A DNA stretch of 64,000 nt. It comes from Methylophilus sp. DW102. Lineage in GTDB: Bacteria; Pseudomonadota; Gammaproteobacteria; Burkholderiales; Methylophilaceae. Shown here piece after piece: positions 46,597 through 55,198 of the stretch. How positions within the stretch are numbered: position 1 is the stretch's first letter; every line of letters starts with the position of its first letter. Location: positions 1,364,001-1,428,000 of the forward strand of contig NZ_AP029023.1 in assembly GCF_037076555.1 (NCBI RefSeq), in the 5' to 3' direction. The position numbers and the translations under genes are program-made. The notes beneath the pieces are model-generated. The model did not search any database, had not been told where the DNA came from, and worked only from the letters and a program-made list of their open reading frames with translations.

Positions 46597-47040
46597 TTAT
46601 TTGTTGTTGAGGATCGTATTCAGGGAGTTACTTTTACTGCGCTCGACCATCACGGCTGCCTGACCTGGGTTCTTGCTGATGGTGCTAGCCCAGTCCTGAC
46701 TGCTGCTGTCTGACTCCTCAGCGTTATTGCCAAGCATACCGGGCAGTGCATCCTGATTGGCGTCGTCACTGTTGTCCCCAAACATTACTGTAGCGTTGTC
46801 GAGCTGGTACTGGCGTAATTGCTGCATCAAGCCTTGCGCTGTGTAGGTTTGTGGCGCCTGTTGGCCCCCAAGAATCACTTTGGCGCTTTCAACAGCGGCT
46901 TCTGCCGCAGTTTGCGGCGTCTCATCAGCCTGTTTGCTGTCCGTGGTTTGCACCTTGCCGGTCGCAGCACTGTTATCCGTGTTGTAAGCCTTGTTCAATA
47001 ACGACGACACATTGCTGTTTTGTATACTTGAAATAGACAT
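46597..47040 (-). CDS. Hypothetical Ser/Asn/Gln-rich protein
   Basis: 147 residues; I do not recognise a family. No signal peptide or membrane helix. The protein is rich in Ala, Ser, Asn and Gln with a single short amphipathic region (YTAQGLMQQLRQYQLDNATVMF) and an acidic-polar second half; it looks largely disordered. It has few aromatic residues. The codon pattern is like its neighbours, so it is probably a real gene. It lies divergent from pabC and convergent with the YbaK-like gene. Confidence 0.55.
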   Translation of the reverse strand: MSISSIQNSNVSSLLNKAYNTDNSAATGKVQTTDSKQADETPQTAAEAAVESAKVILGGQQAPQTYTAQGLMQQLRQYQLDNATVMFGDNSDDANQDALPGMLGNNAEESDSSSQDWASTISKNPGQAAVMVERSKSNSLNTILNNK

Positions 47041-47251
47041 GATCGAAGCCCTTAATCATTATTTCGCTCACATTACCGCGTATCTTGTTAACGGCATGCC
47101 AGAAAAAAACTTTAGAACACCCTTTAATTCTTTTAATTTGCCGCATTTTTCCAGTGTGCTGGCCTGCATTTTTGGCCAGCCACCCGTCAGTGCCAGCAGA
47201 TTTATGGTAAGGTTCAGCCTTGTTAGAAACACAGATATTTAATGGCGAAAC

Positions 47252-48091
47252 ATGAGTTTGGTGCGTTACTGCGTGAATGGGAGACTGGTGAGCGGCGTGA
47301 GCCCGACCAACCGCGGTTTTGCTTATGGCGATGGCATTTTTCGCACCATGCGCCTGCTCGATGGTGAACTGCAAGACTGGCCCCTGCATTATCAAACCCT
47401 AGTTGCGGATTGCAGCAAAATCCTGATGGTCTGTCCGTCGGCTGAATTGCTGATGCAAGAATTCAAAAGCCTGATGTCTGCCGGTGAGGGTGAGAACAAA
47501 TTATCCGGCGTAGTCAAAATCATCATTACGCGTGGTGATGGTGCCCGCGGCTATGCGCCCCCCGCCATCGCCGAACCAACCCGCGTGTTTGTCTGGAGCC
47601 CTTTGCCAGTCTATCCTGAGGCCATATATACCCAGGGGGTCGCGCTCTATCAGTGCCAGACCCGACTGGCCAGCCAGCCTTTGTTAGCGGGTATCAAGCA
47701 CTTAAACCGGCTAGAAAATGTGTTGGCCCGGGCCGAACTGAAAGACCCCCGCTTTTTTGACGGCTTGATGCTGGATTACCAGGATCAGGTGATCGAAGCA
47801 GTGAGCGGCAATCTTTTTATTCACAAGGCCGGGCAGGTCATGACCCCGATATTGGACCAGTGTGGCGTGGCCGGGGTCATGCGGCAAAAAATTCTGGACT
47901 GGTATAAAACGCAAGGCCAGCCGGTCAGCTTGACCCGGTTGACCGTACAAAATGTGCTCACTGCCGATGCCGTGATTATCACCAACAGTGTCTATGGCGT
48001 GTTACAGGTGACGCAGCTTGATGCGCAGCCATTGGCACACAATGATTGGGCACACACCCTCAGAACCCAGTTGCATTATGTTGTTCATTAA
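47252..48091 (+). CDS. pabC: Aminodeoxychorismate lyase
   Basis: 279 residues of PLP fold type IV: start region NGRLVSGVSPTNRGFAYGDGIFRT, catalytic K149 in LAGIKHLNRLENVLAR, and EAVSGNLFIHKAG in the second half. PabC releases p-aminobenzoate and pyruvate from aminodeoxychorismate for folate synthesis. The order pabC-mltG-tmk-holB-pilZ-tatD is the standard proteobacterial one, and the mltG start overlaps its stop by 14 bp. Confidence 0.93.
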   Translation: MSLVRYCVNGRLVSGVSPTNRGFAYGDGIFRTMRLLDGELQDWPLHYQTLVADCSKILMVCPSAELLMQEFKSLMSAGEGENKLSGVVKIIITRGDGARGYAPPAIAEPTRVFVWSPLPVYPEAIYTQGVALYQCQTRLASQPLLAGIKHLNRLENVLARAELKDPRFFDGLMLDYQDQVIEAVSGNLFIHKAGQVMTPILDQCGVAGVMRQKILDWYKTQGQPVSLTRLTVQNVLTADAVIITNSVYGVLQVTQLDAQPLAHNDWAHTLRTQLHYVVH

Positions 48092-49082
48092 ACGTTTTTT
48101 TCAATACAGTTTGGCCTTGTTGGGCCTGACGACACTGGCATTAGCCATCTGGATCGTGATCTTTTTGATCCGCCCGCTGCCCATGGCCTCAGAAACCATA
48201 GGCATTCAAATTCCAGCCGGGGCCAGTGTGCGAGCGATTGCCGACCAGTTGGTGGCTTCTGGCGTGCTCACCGAGCCTTACAGTTTTTTGCTGGTGGTGA
48301 AACTCACGGGCAGTGCCAACAAGTTGCAGGCGGGCGATTATGCCTTTAATACGCCCTTGCAAGTGATGGGCCTCATTGATGTGCTCAAGCATGGCACGTT
48401 TGACCAGTTCAAACTGCAATTGACCGAGGGTAAAACCTTTGCCGATTTCAGGCAAAAGCTGGCGCAAATGACAGGTATCCGCCATGACACGCTCATGTTG
48501 TCCGACCAGGAACTGATGCAACAGGTGAGCGGCCAGAACGATGCCCCCGAAGGCTGGTTTTTCCCGGATACGTATTTTCTGGATGCGCAAAGCAGTGACC
48601 TAGATTTGTATAAGCGCGCTTATCAAAAAATGGTGCAGCACTTGAATCAGGCGTGGGAGCAACGCGCATCGGGCCTGCCTTACCGCACCATGTATGAGGC
48701 CTTGATTATGGCCTCAATTGTAGAGAAAGAAACCGGTGTGGAAGAAGAACGGCCGCAGATTGCCGGTGTGTTTGTGAACCGCCTGCGCAAAGGCATGCGC
48801 CTGCAAACGGATCCCACCGTGATTTATGGCATGGGCACGCGTTACCGTGGCAATATCAGCAAAAAAGACTTGCTGGCGGATACGCCGTATAACACCTATA
48901 CGCGCAGCGGCTTGCCGCCGACGCCGATTGCTTTGCCTGGCCTGGCCTCGATTCAGGCGGCATTGCATCCGGCCAATACCAACGCCTTGTATTTTGTTGC
49001 CAACGGCCAGGGCAGGCATGTGTTTACCGCGACACTCGAAGCGCATAACCAGGCGGTGCGGGCGTACCAGTTAAAAAAATAG
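48078..49082 (+). CDS. mltG: Endolytic transglycosylase MltG
   Basis: 334 residues from the ATG at 48078. One N-terminal membrane helix (LALLGLTTLALAIWIVIFLI), a LysM-like region, then the YceG/MltG domain with the catalytic glutamate E218 in IVEKETGVEEERP and VFVNRLRKGMRLQTDPTVIYG. It cuts glycan strands at the inner membrane and is thought to end their polymerisation. Confidence 0.95.
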   Translation: MLFIKRFFQYSLALLGLTTLALAIWIVIFLIRPLPMASETIGIQIPAGASVRAIADQLVASGVLTEPYSFLLVVKLTGSANKLQAGDYAFNTPLQVMGLIDVLKHGTFDQFKLQLTEGKTFADFRQKLAQMTGIRHDTLMLSDQELMQQVSGQNDAPEGWFFPDTYFLDAQSSDLDLYKRAYQKMVQHLNQAWEQRASGLPYRTMYEALIMASIVEKETGVEEERPQIAGVFVNRLRKGMRLQTDPTVIYGMGTRYRGNISKKDLLADTPYNTYTRSGLPPTPIALPGLASIQAALHPANTNALYFVANGQGRHVFTATLEAHNQAVRAYQLKK

Positions 49083-49111
49083 TTGTCGTAAAGTTAAAGG
49101 GAAATCGGGAC

Positions 49112-49717
49112 ATGGCAGGGTTGTTTATTACGCTGGAAGGCATGGATGGTGCGGGTAAAAGTACGCATATCCCCACTATTCTTGAGTTGCTGCAAGCGAC
49201 CGGCAGAGAAGTGGTGTCTACGCGCGAACCCGGTGGCACGCCTTTGGGCGAAGAGCTGCGTGCCTTGCTCTTGCATCGTGAGATGCATGTGGAGACAGAG
49301 TCGCTGCTAATGTTTGCGGCGCGCGCCGAGCATTTGCAGCAAGTCATTCTGCCCGCCTTGCAGCGCGGCGCGATTGTGCTATCAGACCGTTTTACCGATG
49401 CTTCTTATGCGTATCAATGTGGCGCTCGTGGCCTGGCCATGGAAAAAATGCAGCAGCTTGAGCAGTGGGTGCAGGGCGACTTGCAACCAGACCTGACCTT
49501 GCTGTTTGATGTGCCGGTAGAGGTGAGTCTGCAACGGTTGGCGGGCGCACGCACCCCGGATAAATTTGAAGCGCAGGGCGCGGCGTTTTTTGAGCTGTTG
49601 CGCGCGCAATATCTTGCGCGGGCTGCCCAATATCCGCAACGCTTCAGAGTCATAGATGCCAATCGCCCCCTGCTTGACGTGCAGCAGAGTGTTGCAGAAA
49701 TCATCCGCCAATGTTGA
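49112..49717 (+). CDS. tmk: Thymidylate kinase
   Basis: 201 residues with P-loop EGMDGAGKST (8-17), the DR-x-x-DASYAYQ motif and a LID with GARTPDKFE. It phosphorylates dTMP to dTDP. The holB start lies inside its stop (ATGTTGATGA), coupling translation. Confidence 0.96.
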   Translation: MAGLFITLEGMDGAGKSTHIPTILELLQATGREVVSTREPGGTPLGEELRALLLHREMHVETESLLMFAARAEHLQQVILPALQRGAIVLSDRFTDASYAYQCGARGLAMEKMQQLEQWVQGDLQPDLTLLFDVPVEVSLQRLAGARTPDKFEAQGAAFFELLRAQYLARAAQYPQRFRVIDANRPLLDVQQSVAEIIRQC

Positions 49718-50721
49718 TGACCCAAGAGTACCCATGGCAGGCCACGTTATTTGCACAATGGATGCAAGCAGGCCAGTCACGCCACCATGCGCTGTTGTTG
49801 CATGGCAAAACTGGCATCGGCAAACTGGCTTTTGCGCGCGCGATGGCCGCTGCCTTGCTGTGCTTGCAGCCTGAACACGGCCATGCTTGCGGTCAGTGTC
49901 AGTCCTGTCACTGGCTATCCGAAGGCGCGCACCCTGATTTTAGGGAGATCACGCCAGAAGATGAAGACAGCGCTGAGGGCAGCAAAAAGAAAACCCGCAA
50001 GCGGCAGCAAATCCTCATCGACCAGATTCGCGCCTTGCATGATTATTTATCGCTGAGCAGTCACCGTGTTGAAGGCATGCGCGTGGTGTTGATTCACCCG
50101 CTGGAAGCCATGAATGTCGCGGCGTCCAATGCCTTGCTCAAGTTGCTGGAAGAACCGCCGCAACGCACGCAGTTTTTGTTGGTCTCACATCAAAGACAAG
50201 CGTTGCTGCCGACCATCCTGAGCCGCTGCATGCAGGTGGAGATGCCGGTGCCCAGTGAATCACAAGGCTTGCAATGGATGCAGTCACAAGGCATTGCTCA
50301 ACCCGAATGGCTCTGGCACTACAGTGGCGGGGCGCCTATTACCGTGCTGCAAGACGACCTGGACTGGTATGCCTGGTATCAGCAGTTTCAACCGCACTTA
50401 CGCCGCGGTGCCGAGATGGACGTGGTGGCTGCGGTGCCGCTGCTGATCAAGCAAGGCATGGAGGCGGCGATACAAGTGTTGCAAAAGTGGTTGTTGGACG
50501 TGTGGTTGTCCTGCCATCAGCAACCTTTGCGCTACCACCCCTCAGAGGCAGCAGCTTTGCAGGGGCTGGCCGGGCGTGTGCAGTTATCGCGGCTGCTGGC
50601 GTTTCAGCAACAGCTAAATCGTTTTAAAATGACCGCACAACATCCGCTCAATCAGGAGTTGCAGTTGGAGCAGCTGTTGTTGCAATACAAAAAAATATTT
50701 GAGGATAAACCGAATAAGTGA
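49711..50721 (+). CDS. holB: DNA polymerase III delta' subunit
   Basis: 336 residues: AAA-type fold with HGKTGIGKLAFARAM, zinc module CGQCQSCHWL, NALLKLLEEPPQRTQFLLVSH and LLPTILSRC. A charged insert (EDEDSAEGSKKKTRKRQQ, about 86-103) extends the usual loop. Part of the clamp loader. Overlaps tmk by 7 bp. Confidence 0.93.
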   Translation: MLMTQEYPWQATLFAQWMQAGQSRHHALLLHGKTGIGKLAFARAMAAALLCLQPEHGHACGQCQSCHWLSEGAHPDFREITPEDEDSAEGSKKKTRKRQQILIDQIRALHDYLSLSSHRVEGMRVVLIHPLEAMNVAASNALLKLLEEPPQRTQFLLVSHQRQALLPTILSRCMQVEMPVPSESQGLQWMQSQGIAQPEWLWHYSGGAPITVLQDDLDWYAWYQQFQPHLRRGAEMDVVAAVPLLIKQGMEAAIQVLQKWLLDVWLSCHQQPLRYHPSEAAALQGLAGRVQLSRLLAFQQQLNRFKMTAQHPLNQELQLEQLLLQYKKIFEDKPNK

Positions 50722-50845
50722 GTGCGCGAGATCAGGTGCAAGGCGCGCGGTGTTAGAAACAACAACGTGCAAAGCAGTATTGTGCTCAAGTAGTCACTAT
50801 CCCTGTATCCTTCATTAACCGCTAACGTACTCTGGAGCTGATGTC

Positions 50846-51208
50846 ATGACCGAGATGCAACCTTCTGCAGCGGCAAAACCTGGTGTGTTGTCGCTGGCGA
50901 TTCGAGAAAAAGCCGCCCTGTTTGCGGCGTATATGCCTTTTGTCAAAGGCGGGGGCTTGTTTATCCCCACCAGCAAGTCTTTTAAAATGGGCGAAGAAGT
51001 GTTTATGTTGCTCACTTTGCTCAATGATCCAAACAAGCTCAAAGTGGTAGGTAAGGTGATCTGGATCACGCCGCAGGCGGTCAACAACAAGCCGCAAGGC
51101 ATAGGCATTCAGTTTAGTGACAAAGATGGCGGTGCCGAAGCCAAAAAACGGATTGAATCTATCTTGGGTGCCGCACTCAAATCTAGCCGACCGTCGAATA
51201 CCATTTAG
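50846..51208 (+). CDS. pilZ: Type IV pilus PilZ domain protein
   Basis: 120 residues of the PilZ class found between holB and tatD: FVKGGGLFIPTSKSFKMGEEVFMLLTL, VVGKVIWITPQ, GIGIQFSDKDGG. The N-terminal RxxxR motif for cyclic di-GMP binding is missing, as in P. aeruginosa PilZ, which works in type IV pilus assembly with PilF/PilB and FimX. Confidence 0.9.
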   Translation: MTEMQPSAAAKPGVLSLAIREKAALFAAYMPFVKGGGLFIPTSKSFKMGEEVFMLLTLLNDPNKLKVVGKVIWITPQAVNNKPQGIGIQFSDKDGGAEAKKRIESILGAALKSSRPSNTI

Positions 51209-51233
51209 TGATTAGCACGCAGACAGAAAGAAT

Positions 51234-52010
51234 ATGTTAGTAGATTCCCATTGCCACCTGAATTTTCCCGAGCTGGTCCAGAACATGGATCAAGTATTGG
51301 AGAGCATGCGCAGCAACCAGGTGGGGCATGCCTTGTGCGTCTCGGTCACGCTGGATAAATTCCCCGAAGTACTTGCCATTGCCGAGCAGTATCCCAACAT
51401 TTATGCCTCAGTCGGCGTGCATCCTGATTACGAGGACATCACCGAGCCTACCGTACAAGGCCTGGTTGAACTGGCCAATCATCCACGCGTGGTGGCGATT
51501 GGCGAAACCGGACTGGATTACTTCCGTTTAACTGGTGATTTGTCCTGGCAGCGCGAGCGCTTCAGAACGCATATCCGGGCGGCAAGGCAGACGGGTAAAC
51601 CCTTGATCATCCATACCCGTAATGCGGCCGAGGATACTATCAAGATTATGCAGGAGGAGGGCGCGGCCGAGGTTGGGGGCGTTATGCACTGCTTTACAGA
51701 AAGCTGGGAGGTGGCCCAGGCCGCGATTGCCATGGGTTTTTATATCTCGTTTTCTGGCATCGTGACGTTTAAAAATGCCCAGGCGCTCAAAGATGTCGCG
51801 CAAAAAGTGCCGCTGGCATCCATGTTGGTCGAAACCGATTCCCCCTATCTAGCGCCTATCCCGTTCAGGGGCAAAACCAATCAGCCCGCTTATGTGCGGC
51901 ATGTGGCAGAGGAAATTGCGCGCCTGCGCGAGCAGCCATTACAGCAGATCATGGACGCAACCACCGCTAACTTTTTTAAACTGTTCAAGCACGCCCAGCC
52001 ATGCAACTGA
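51234..52010 (+). CDS. tatD: TatD family metal-dependent hydrolase
   Basis: 258 residues, TIM-barrel TatD: VDSHCHLNF (metal His pair), AIGETGLDYF (Glu ligand), LIIHTRNA, MHCFTES and the Asp ligand in LVETDSPYLAP. Family members are Mg-dependent 3'-5' DNA or RNA exonucleases. The downstream MBL gene overlaps its end by 10 bp. Confidence 0.95.
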   Translation: MLVDSHCHLNFPELVQNMDQVLESMRSNQVGHALCVSVTLDKFPEVLAIAEQYPNIYASVGVHPDYEDITEPTVQGLVELANHPRVVAIGETGLDYFRLTGDLSWQRERFRTHIRAARQTGKPLIIHTRNAAEDTIKIMQEEGAAEVGGVMHCFTESWEVAQAAIAMGFYISFSGIVTFKNAQALKDVAQKVPLASMLVETDSPYLAPIPFRGKTNQPAYVRHVAEEIARLREQPLQQIMDATTANFFKLFKHAQPCN

Positions 52011-52765
52011 CAATACTAGGCGTAGGCTCCAGCGCTGGCACGCCCGCGATCGGCTGCCAATGCGCCACCTGCAGCTCGACCGATACGCGCAACAAGCGCA
52101 CACGTTGCTCCAGTATGGTCACACTGGATGACGGCCGGGTGATCCTCATAGACACCTCGCCAGACTTGCGCCTGCAAGCTTTGCGCCAACAGATGCGCAG
52201 GGTGGATGCCGTGCTGTACACTCACACCCATGCAGATCACCTGCACGGCATTGATGATTTACGCGCATTTTGCCAGATCAACCGCTGCCAGATTCCGCTT
52301 TACAGTTATCCCGAGGCGATTACCCATATTCAGGAAAAGTTTGGCTACACGCTGCGTGACCCCATCCCCACTTACTGGGACTTGCCCGTTTTGGCTGCAT
52401 ATACCGTCGAGGGCCCGTTTGAAGCGGCTGGTCAGCAGATTATTCCCATCCCCATCATGCACGGCAAAATCCGCATCTACGCCTACCGTATCGCTAACTT
52501 TGTCTACATGACCGATGTCTCCGAGATCCCGGAAAGCGCGTATGCCTTGCTGCAAGGGGTAGACGTGTTGCTCATAGATTGCCTGCGCGAAAAACCGCAT
52601 CCCACGCATGTCAACGTTGAGCAATCACTGGCCTTGATTGAGCGCATAGGCGCCAAGCGCAATGTGCTCATTCACATGACCCATGAGCTTGAATACCAGG
52701 CCCTGCAAGCCAGGGTGCCTGACAATGTCCAGGTCGGTTATGACGGCATGCAACTTGATTTTTAA
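52001..52765 (+). CDS. MBL-fold metallo-hydrolase, PhnP-like
   Basis: 254 residues with the metallo-beta-lactamase motif THTHADHLHG (about 70-79), GVGSSAGTPAIGCQCATCSS at the start (PhnP/COG1235 type, cysteines for an extra zinc) and PIPIMHGK with a metal His. Relatives cleave cyclic phosphoesters. Overlaps tatD by 10 bp. Confidence 0.88.
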   Translation: MQLTILGVGSSAGTPAIGCQCATCSSTDTRNKRTRCSSMVTLDDGRVILIDTSPDLRLQALRQQMRRVDAVLYTHTHADHLHGIDDLRAFCQINRCQIPLYSYPEAITHIQEKFGYTLRDPIPTYWDLPVLAAYTVEGPFEAAGQQIIPIPIMHGKIRIYAYRIANFVYMTDVSEIPESAYALLQGVDVLLIDCLREKPHPTHVNVEQSLALIERIGAKRNVLIHMTHELEYQALQARVPDNVQVGYDGMQLDF

Positions 52766-52902
52766 ACGGTGCACCAAGGGCTTTAAATCTTGCACTGAAG
52801 CCAACTGGCCGATTAGCCAGGTCAACCAAAGCCAGACATAAACAGTTATACTTGCACAAAACAATAATTCAGTAATTTGATTTTGGATAACAGGAAGTAA
52901 AC

Positions 52903-53271
52903 ATGAAGGTATACACCCATCTTATGACCGCCTTGGTTACCGCCACACTTGCTCTGGCTGCAACCAGCGCACTGGCAGGCAAAACCTACGATGAAAACGA
53001 CTTTATCAACGGCTTTAGCGGAAAATCCAAAAAAGTGGTGCTCGAAAAACTCGGCCAACCCTTTAAAAAACAGCAATCCGTCAAGCCCACCAACGCCAAC
53101 AGCATGATCGCAGGCATCGGCAAGCAACAAGACAGCTCAAAACCTGTACAGGTTGAGATGTGGTACTACAAAAACCTGGTCAAATACGACAAAAAGAACA
53201 CCTACAAAGAAACCGAAGTCACGTTTGTGAATGACAGAGTGATGAATATTGGGTTCTTTAATAATCGCTAG
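52903..53271 (+). CDS. Small exported protein, unknown function
   Basis: 122 residues with a signal peptide (MTALVTATLALAATSALA) and a mature part FSGKSKKVVLEKLGQPFKKQ ... VQVEMWYYKNLVKYDKKN followed by VTFVNDRVMNIGFF. The pattern L-x-x-x-G-x-P then W-Y-Y then V-x-F-x-x-x-x-V-x-x-I recalls the BamE/SmpA-like fold of small envelope proteins, but I could not assign a name. It has its own terminator downstream. Confidence 0.6.
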   Translation: MKVYTHLMTALVTATLALAATSALAGKTYDENDFINGFSGKSKKVVLEKLGQPFKKQQSVKPTNANSMIAGIGKQQDSSKPVQVEMWYYKNLVKYDKKNTYKETEVTFVNDRVMNIGFFNNR

Positions 53272-53290
53272 GCAATTCAGTTGCTGGATT

Positions 53291-53320
53291 AAAAAAAGCC
53301 TCGGCAGACCCGGGGCTTTT
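53291..53320. terminator. Bidirectional intrinsic terminator
   Basis: AGCCTCGG / CCGGGGCT stem (53297-53317; one G-T pair, loop of five) with A7 before it and T6 after, so it can end transcription from both sides: the small exported protein gene and the minus-strand gene at 53396. Confidence 0.8.
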
Positions 53321-53395
53321 TTATTTTTCCATTAACAAGTAATGATTATGCGAGGTTTATGTTGTAATGCCATGCCGCTAAATTGAGCAGCGATT

Positions 53396-53736
53396 TTATT
53401 TACTTTTGATCGTGGCTGGTTTCTTTACAATTTGCGCATTGGACGGCTCAGTCTGGTAGTAATTATTAATTTGAGTGACAGTTTTTTTAGGTTCTTGAGC
53501 TTTTTTCTCATCGATTGTTCGAAAGTCCCAGACCGTCCTAAATTTGATTACATCAGCCTGGCCGGCTGTAAGCAGCACTACTGCAGCCGAAAGAAATATA
53601 AGAGCCCATTGAATTCTACTGTCTGCAGATACCCTTCTGTCGGTCTCTTCATAATCACTGATGGCTTTCCATCCATGACCAGAAACTGAGTACTCACCAT
53701 GGTTGTTAATTTTCAGCTCATTCAGTACAGCGGCTT
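53396..53736 (-). pseudogene. Small membrane protein, 5' end cut by prophage insertion
   Basis: An open frame of about 113 codons on the host side runs without stop from the prophage junction to 53396. It encodes KAAVLNELKINNHGEYSVSG, a further polar stretch, one membrane helix (QWALIFLSAAVVLLTAG) and a soluble Lys-rich tail. No ATG, GTG or TTG occurs before the helix (first is a GTG at 53578). The coding-like N-terminal part ending at the prophage boundary suggests that the start codon and promoter lie on the other side of the prophage, outside the window. Function unknown. Confidence 0.5.
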
Positions 53737-53766
53737 TGATTTTCGGACAGATAGCGCTTGATTATA

Positions 53767-53814
53767 GGATGCGAATAAACACCCATAATGCATTGAATAC
53801 TGGATGCGAATAAA
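53767..53814. repeat. 13-bp direct repeats at prophage right end
   Basis: GGATGCGAATAAA occurs at 53767-53779 and again at 53802-53814, 35 bp apart, about 30 and 65 bp from the proposed prophage end. Placement and spacing suit binding sites for the MuA-type transposase, which binds several sites at each end of transposing phages. Confidence 0.6.
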
Positions 53815-53844
53815 AGGCGATTAAATACCATTTGAACAACATAC

Positions 53845-53866
53845 AAACCCGCTTCAAAGCGGGTTT
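53845..53866 (-). terminator. Hairpin after the adenine methylase gene
   Basis: AAACCCGC / GCGGGTTT stem extended by TT/AA; read on the minus strand it follows the methylase stop by about 5 bases and ends in TTT. It closes the prophage late transcript. Confidence 0.7.
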
Positions 53867-53870
53867 AATT

Positions 53871-54671
53871 TTATCGGCGTGGCAAATCATAGTTGGTGAT
53901 CAAGAGTTCGGTCATAGGCTTGCTGCCCTTGCTGGCGATGCTGTATGACGTTTTAACTTCGCTGATGTGGAAGCCTGCAAACAACTCACGTATCTGTGGC
54001 ACGTTATTGATGCTAACCATCCACTTACCTTTGGCGCTGGCCAGCTTGTCTCTTAGGGTAGTGAAGTCACATTTATTGAATAAGCCTTTGCCATAGTCGG
54101 TCTCATTGTCCCAGTACGGCGGATCGATATAAAAAAACACGTGCTCGCCATCGTATCGAGTGATCAGCTGCTCATAGTCCAGGTTCTCAATAGTGACCCG
54201 GCTAAGCCTTAAATGTGCCTCGGTGAGGTCTTCGGCTATGCGGTTGAAGTTGAGCCTGGGCGGTGTGCTGTTGGCCACACCGAAAGACTGGTTTACTGCT
54301 TTCGCGCCAAAGGCTGTCCTGACCAGATAGTAAAAACGTGCAGAGCGTTGTATGTCAGTCAGGGTGTGCGGTGCCACTTGCAATTGGCGCTCAAACTCAT
54401 CGCGGCTGATGAGTGACCATTTAAAATACCGCACAAACTCTTCAAGATGGTGCTGCAATACTCGATACAAGGTGATCAGGTCGCCATTGATATCGTTGAT
54501 CACTTCAACCTTGCTAGGCTCTTTACGAAACAATACCCACGCGGCACCTGCAAACACCTCTACATAACATTTATGGTCAGGGATTAAAGGGATGATGGTG
54601 CCGGTGAGTTTGCTTTTTCCTCCCACCCAGGCTAAGGGAGACTTTCGAGTTTTTAAAGAGGGTTGCGCCAT
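53871..54671 (-). CDS. Dam-type DNA adenine N6-methyltransferase
   Basis: 266 residues. SAM motif SPLAWVGGKSKL (FxGxK region, 11-22), YVEVFAGAAWVLFRK, and catalytic DPPY at 183-186 (FYIDPPYWDN): the D12 class II arrangement of Dam and MboII-type enzymes. It lies directly beside the right end of the prophage, where phage Mu has mom. It probably shields phage DNA from host restriction; the target sequence is not known. AAGGA precedes the ATG. No cognate nuclease is adjacent. Confidence 0.9.
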   Translation of the reverse strand: MAQPSLKTRKSPLAWVGGKSKLTGTIIPLIPDHKCYVEVFAGAAWVLFRKEPSKVEVINDINGDLITLYRVLQHHLEEFVRYFKWSLISRDEFERQLQVAPHTLTDIQRSARFYYLVRTAFGAKAVNQSFGVANSTPPRLNFNRIAEDLTEAHLRLSRVTIENLDYEQLITRYDGEHVFFYIDPPYWDNETDYGKGLFNKCDFTTLRDKLASAKGKWMVSINNVPQIRELFAGFHISEVKTSYSIASKGSKPMTELLITNYDLPRR

Positions 54672-54899
54672 GATTAATCCTTGTTTAAAAGGCGTTCATG
54701 ACGCTCGATGTTTGAGCCGCTTACGGATGCGGCGACAAGGTTGCAGCAGGCCTTGCCCGTCCTAGTGTTCTTTGCCGGTTACTCTCGTCCGGCGAGTCGC
54801 GCATCAGCCCTGCAGCGGGCATATATTCGACAGGTGTCCAGTCCGTGATGATCCAGCCTGGCAATTCTTTATGGGGCTACCTCGGCACCAATATCATCC
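54672..54899 (-). other. com-methylase interval with broken open frames
   Basis: 228 bp. Coding-looking segments lie in three successive minus-strand frames: IIQSIEDDIGAEVAP, then HKELPGWIITDWTPVEYMPA, then GKACCNLVAASVSGSNIERH ending just before the methylase. None has a convincing start. It may be a decayed small gene or a leader. Confidence 0.3.
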
Positions 54900-55082
54900 T
54901 CAATGCTCTGGATTATGTGCTAACAGCTCACACACGCCCCTCTCTCGGGGTGCATTACTAAATTCATTCACATGCCCACATCGCGGACATTTAATGCTCA
55001 ATAAAACGGCCTCACCTTCGGCCAGCTTCTTTGCGCAGTTGTTACAACGTAAATCGGTCTTTTTTCCTTTTGTGTTAATCAT
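54900..55082 (-). CDS. com: Com-like zinc-finger regulator of Mu-like phage
   Basis: 60 residues with two C-x-x-C pairs (C13, C16, C32, C35) spaced as in Mu Com, LSIKCPRCGHVNEF being the typical second knuckle. Mu Com binds mom mRNA and lets it be translated. Here the next gene is a Dam-type methylase, separated by 228 bp. GGTGAC precedes the ATG. The conserved C-terminal part of Com is short. Confidence 0.8.
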   Translation of the reverse strand: MINTKGKKTDLRCNNCAKKLAEGEAVLLSIKCPRCGHVNEFSNAPRERGVCELLAHNPEH

Positions 55083-55161
55083 ACGGTCACCTATAATGAC
55101 CCGGCCGCTAGTGGCGCAGGGTCTTGGTTGATCCGTACCTGGTTTACGGTGAGACGGGTGG

Positions 55162-55183
55162 TCTGGCGGTTGCCGCCGTCAGA
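55162..55183. promoter_or_regulatory. GC-rich hairpin upstream of com
   Basis: GGCGG-TTG-CCGCC core with TCT/AGA outer pairs, between the tail-fibre assembly stop and com. No T run follows on the phage strand, so a terminator is not supported; processing or promoter-region structure is possible. Confidence 0.3.
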
Positions 55184-55198
55184 TCACTCGCCCTGTTT

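Noticed and set aside
54772..55131. A 119-codon plus-strand frame over com
   Set aside because: Antisense to com, whose two C-x-x-C pairs and ribosome site are convincing.
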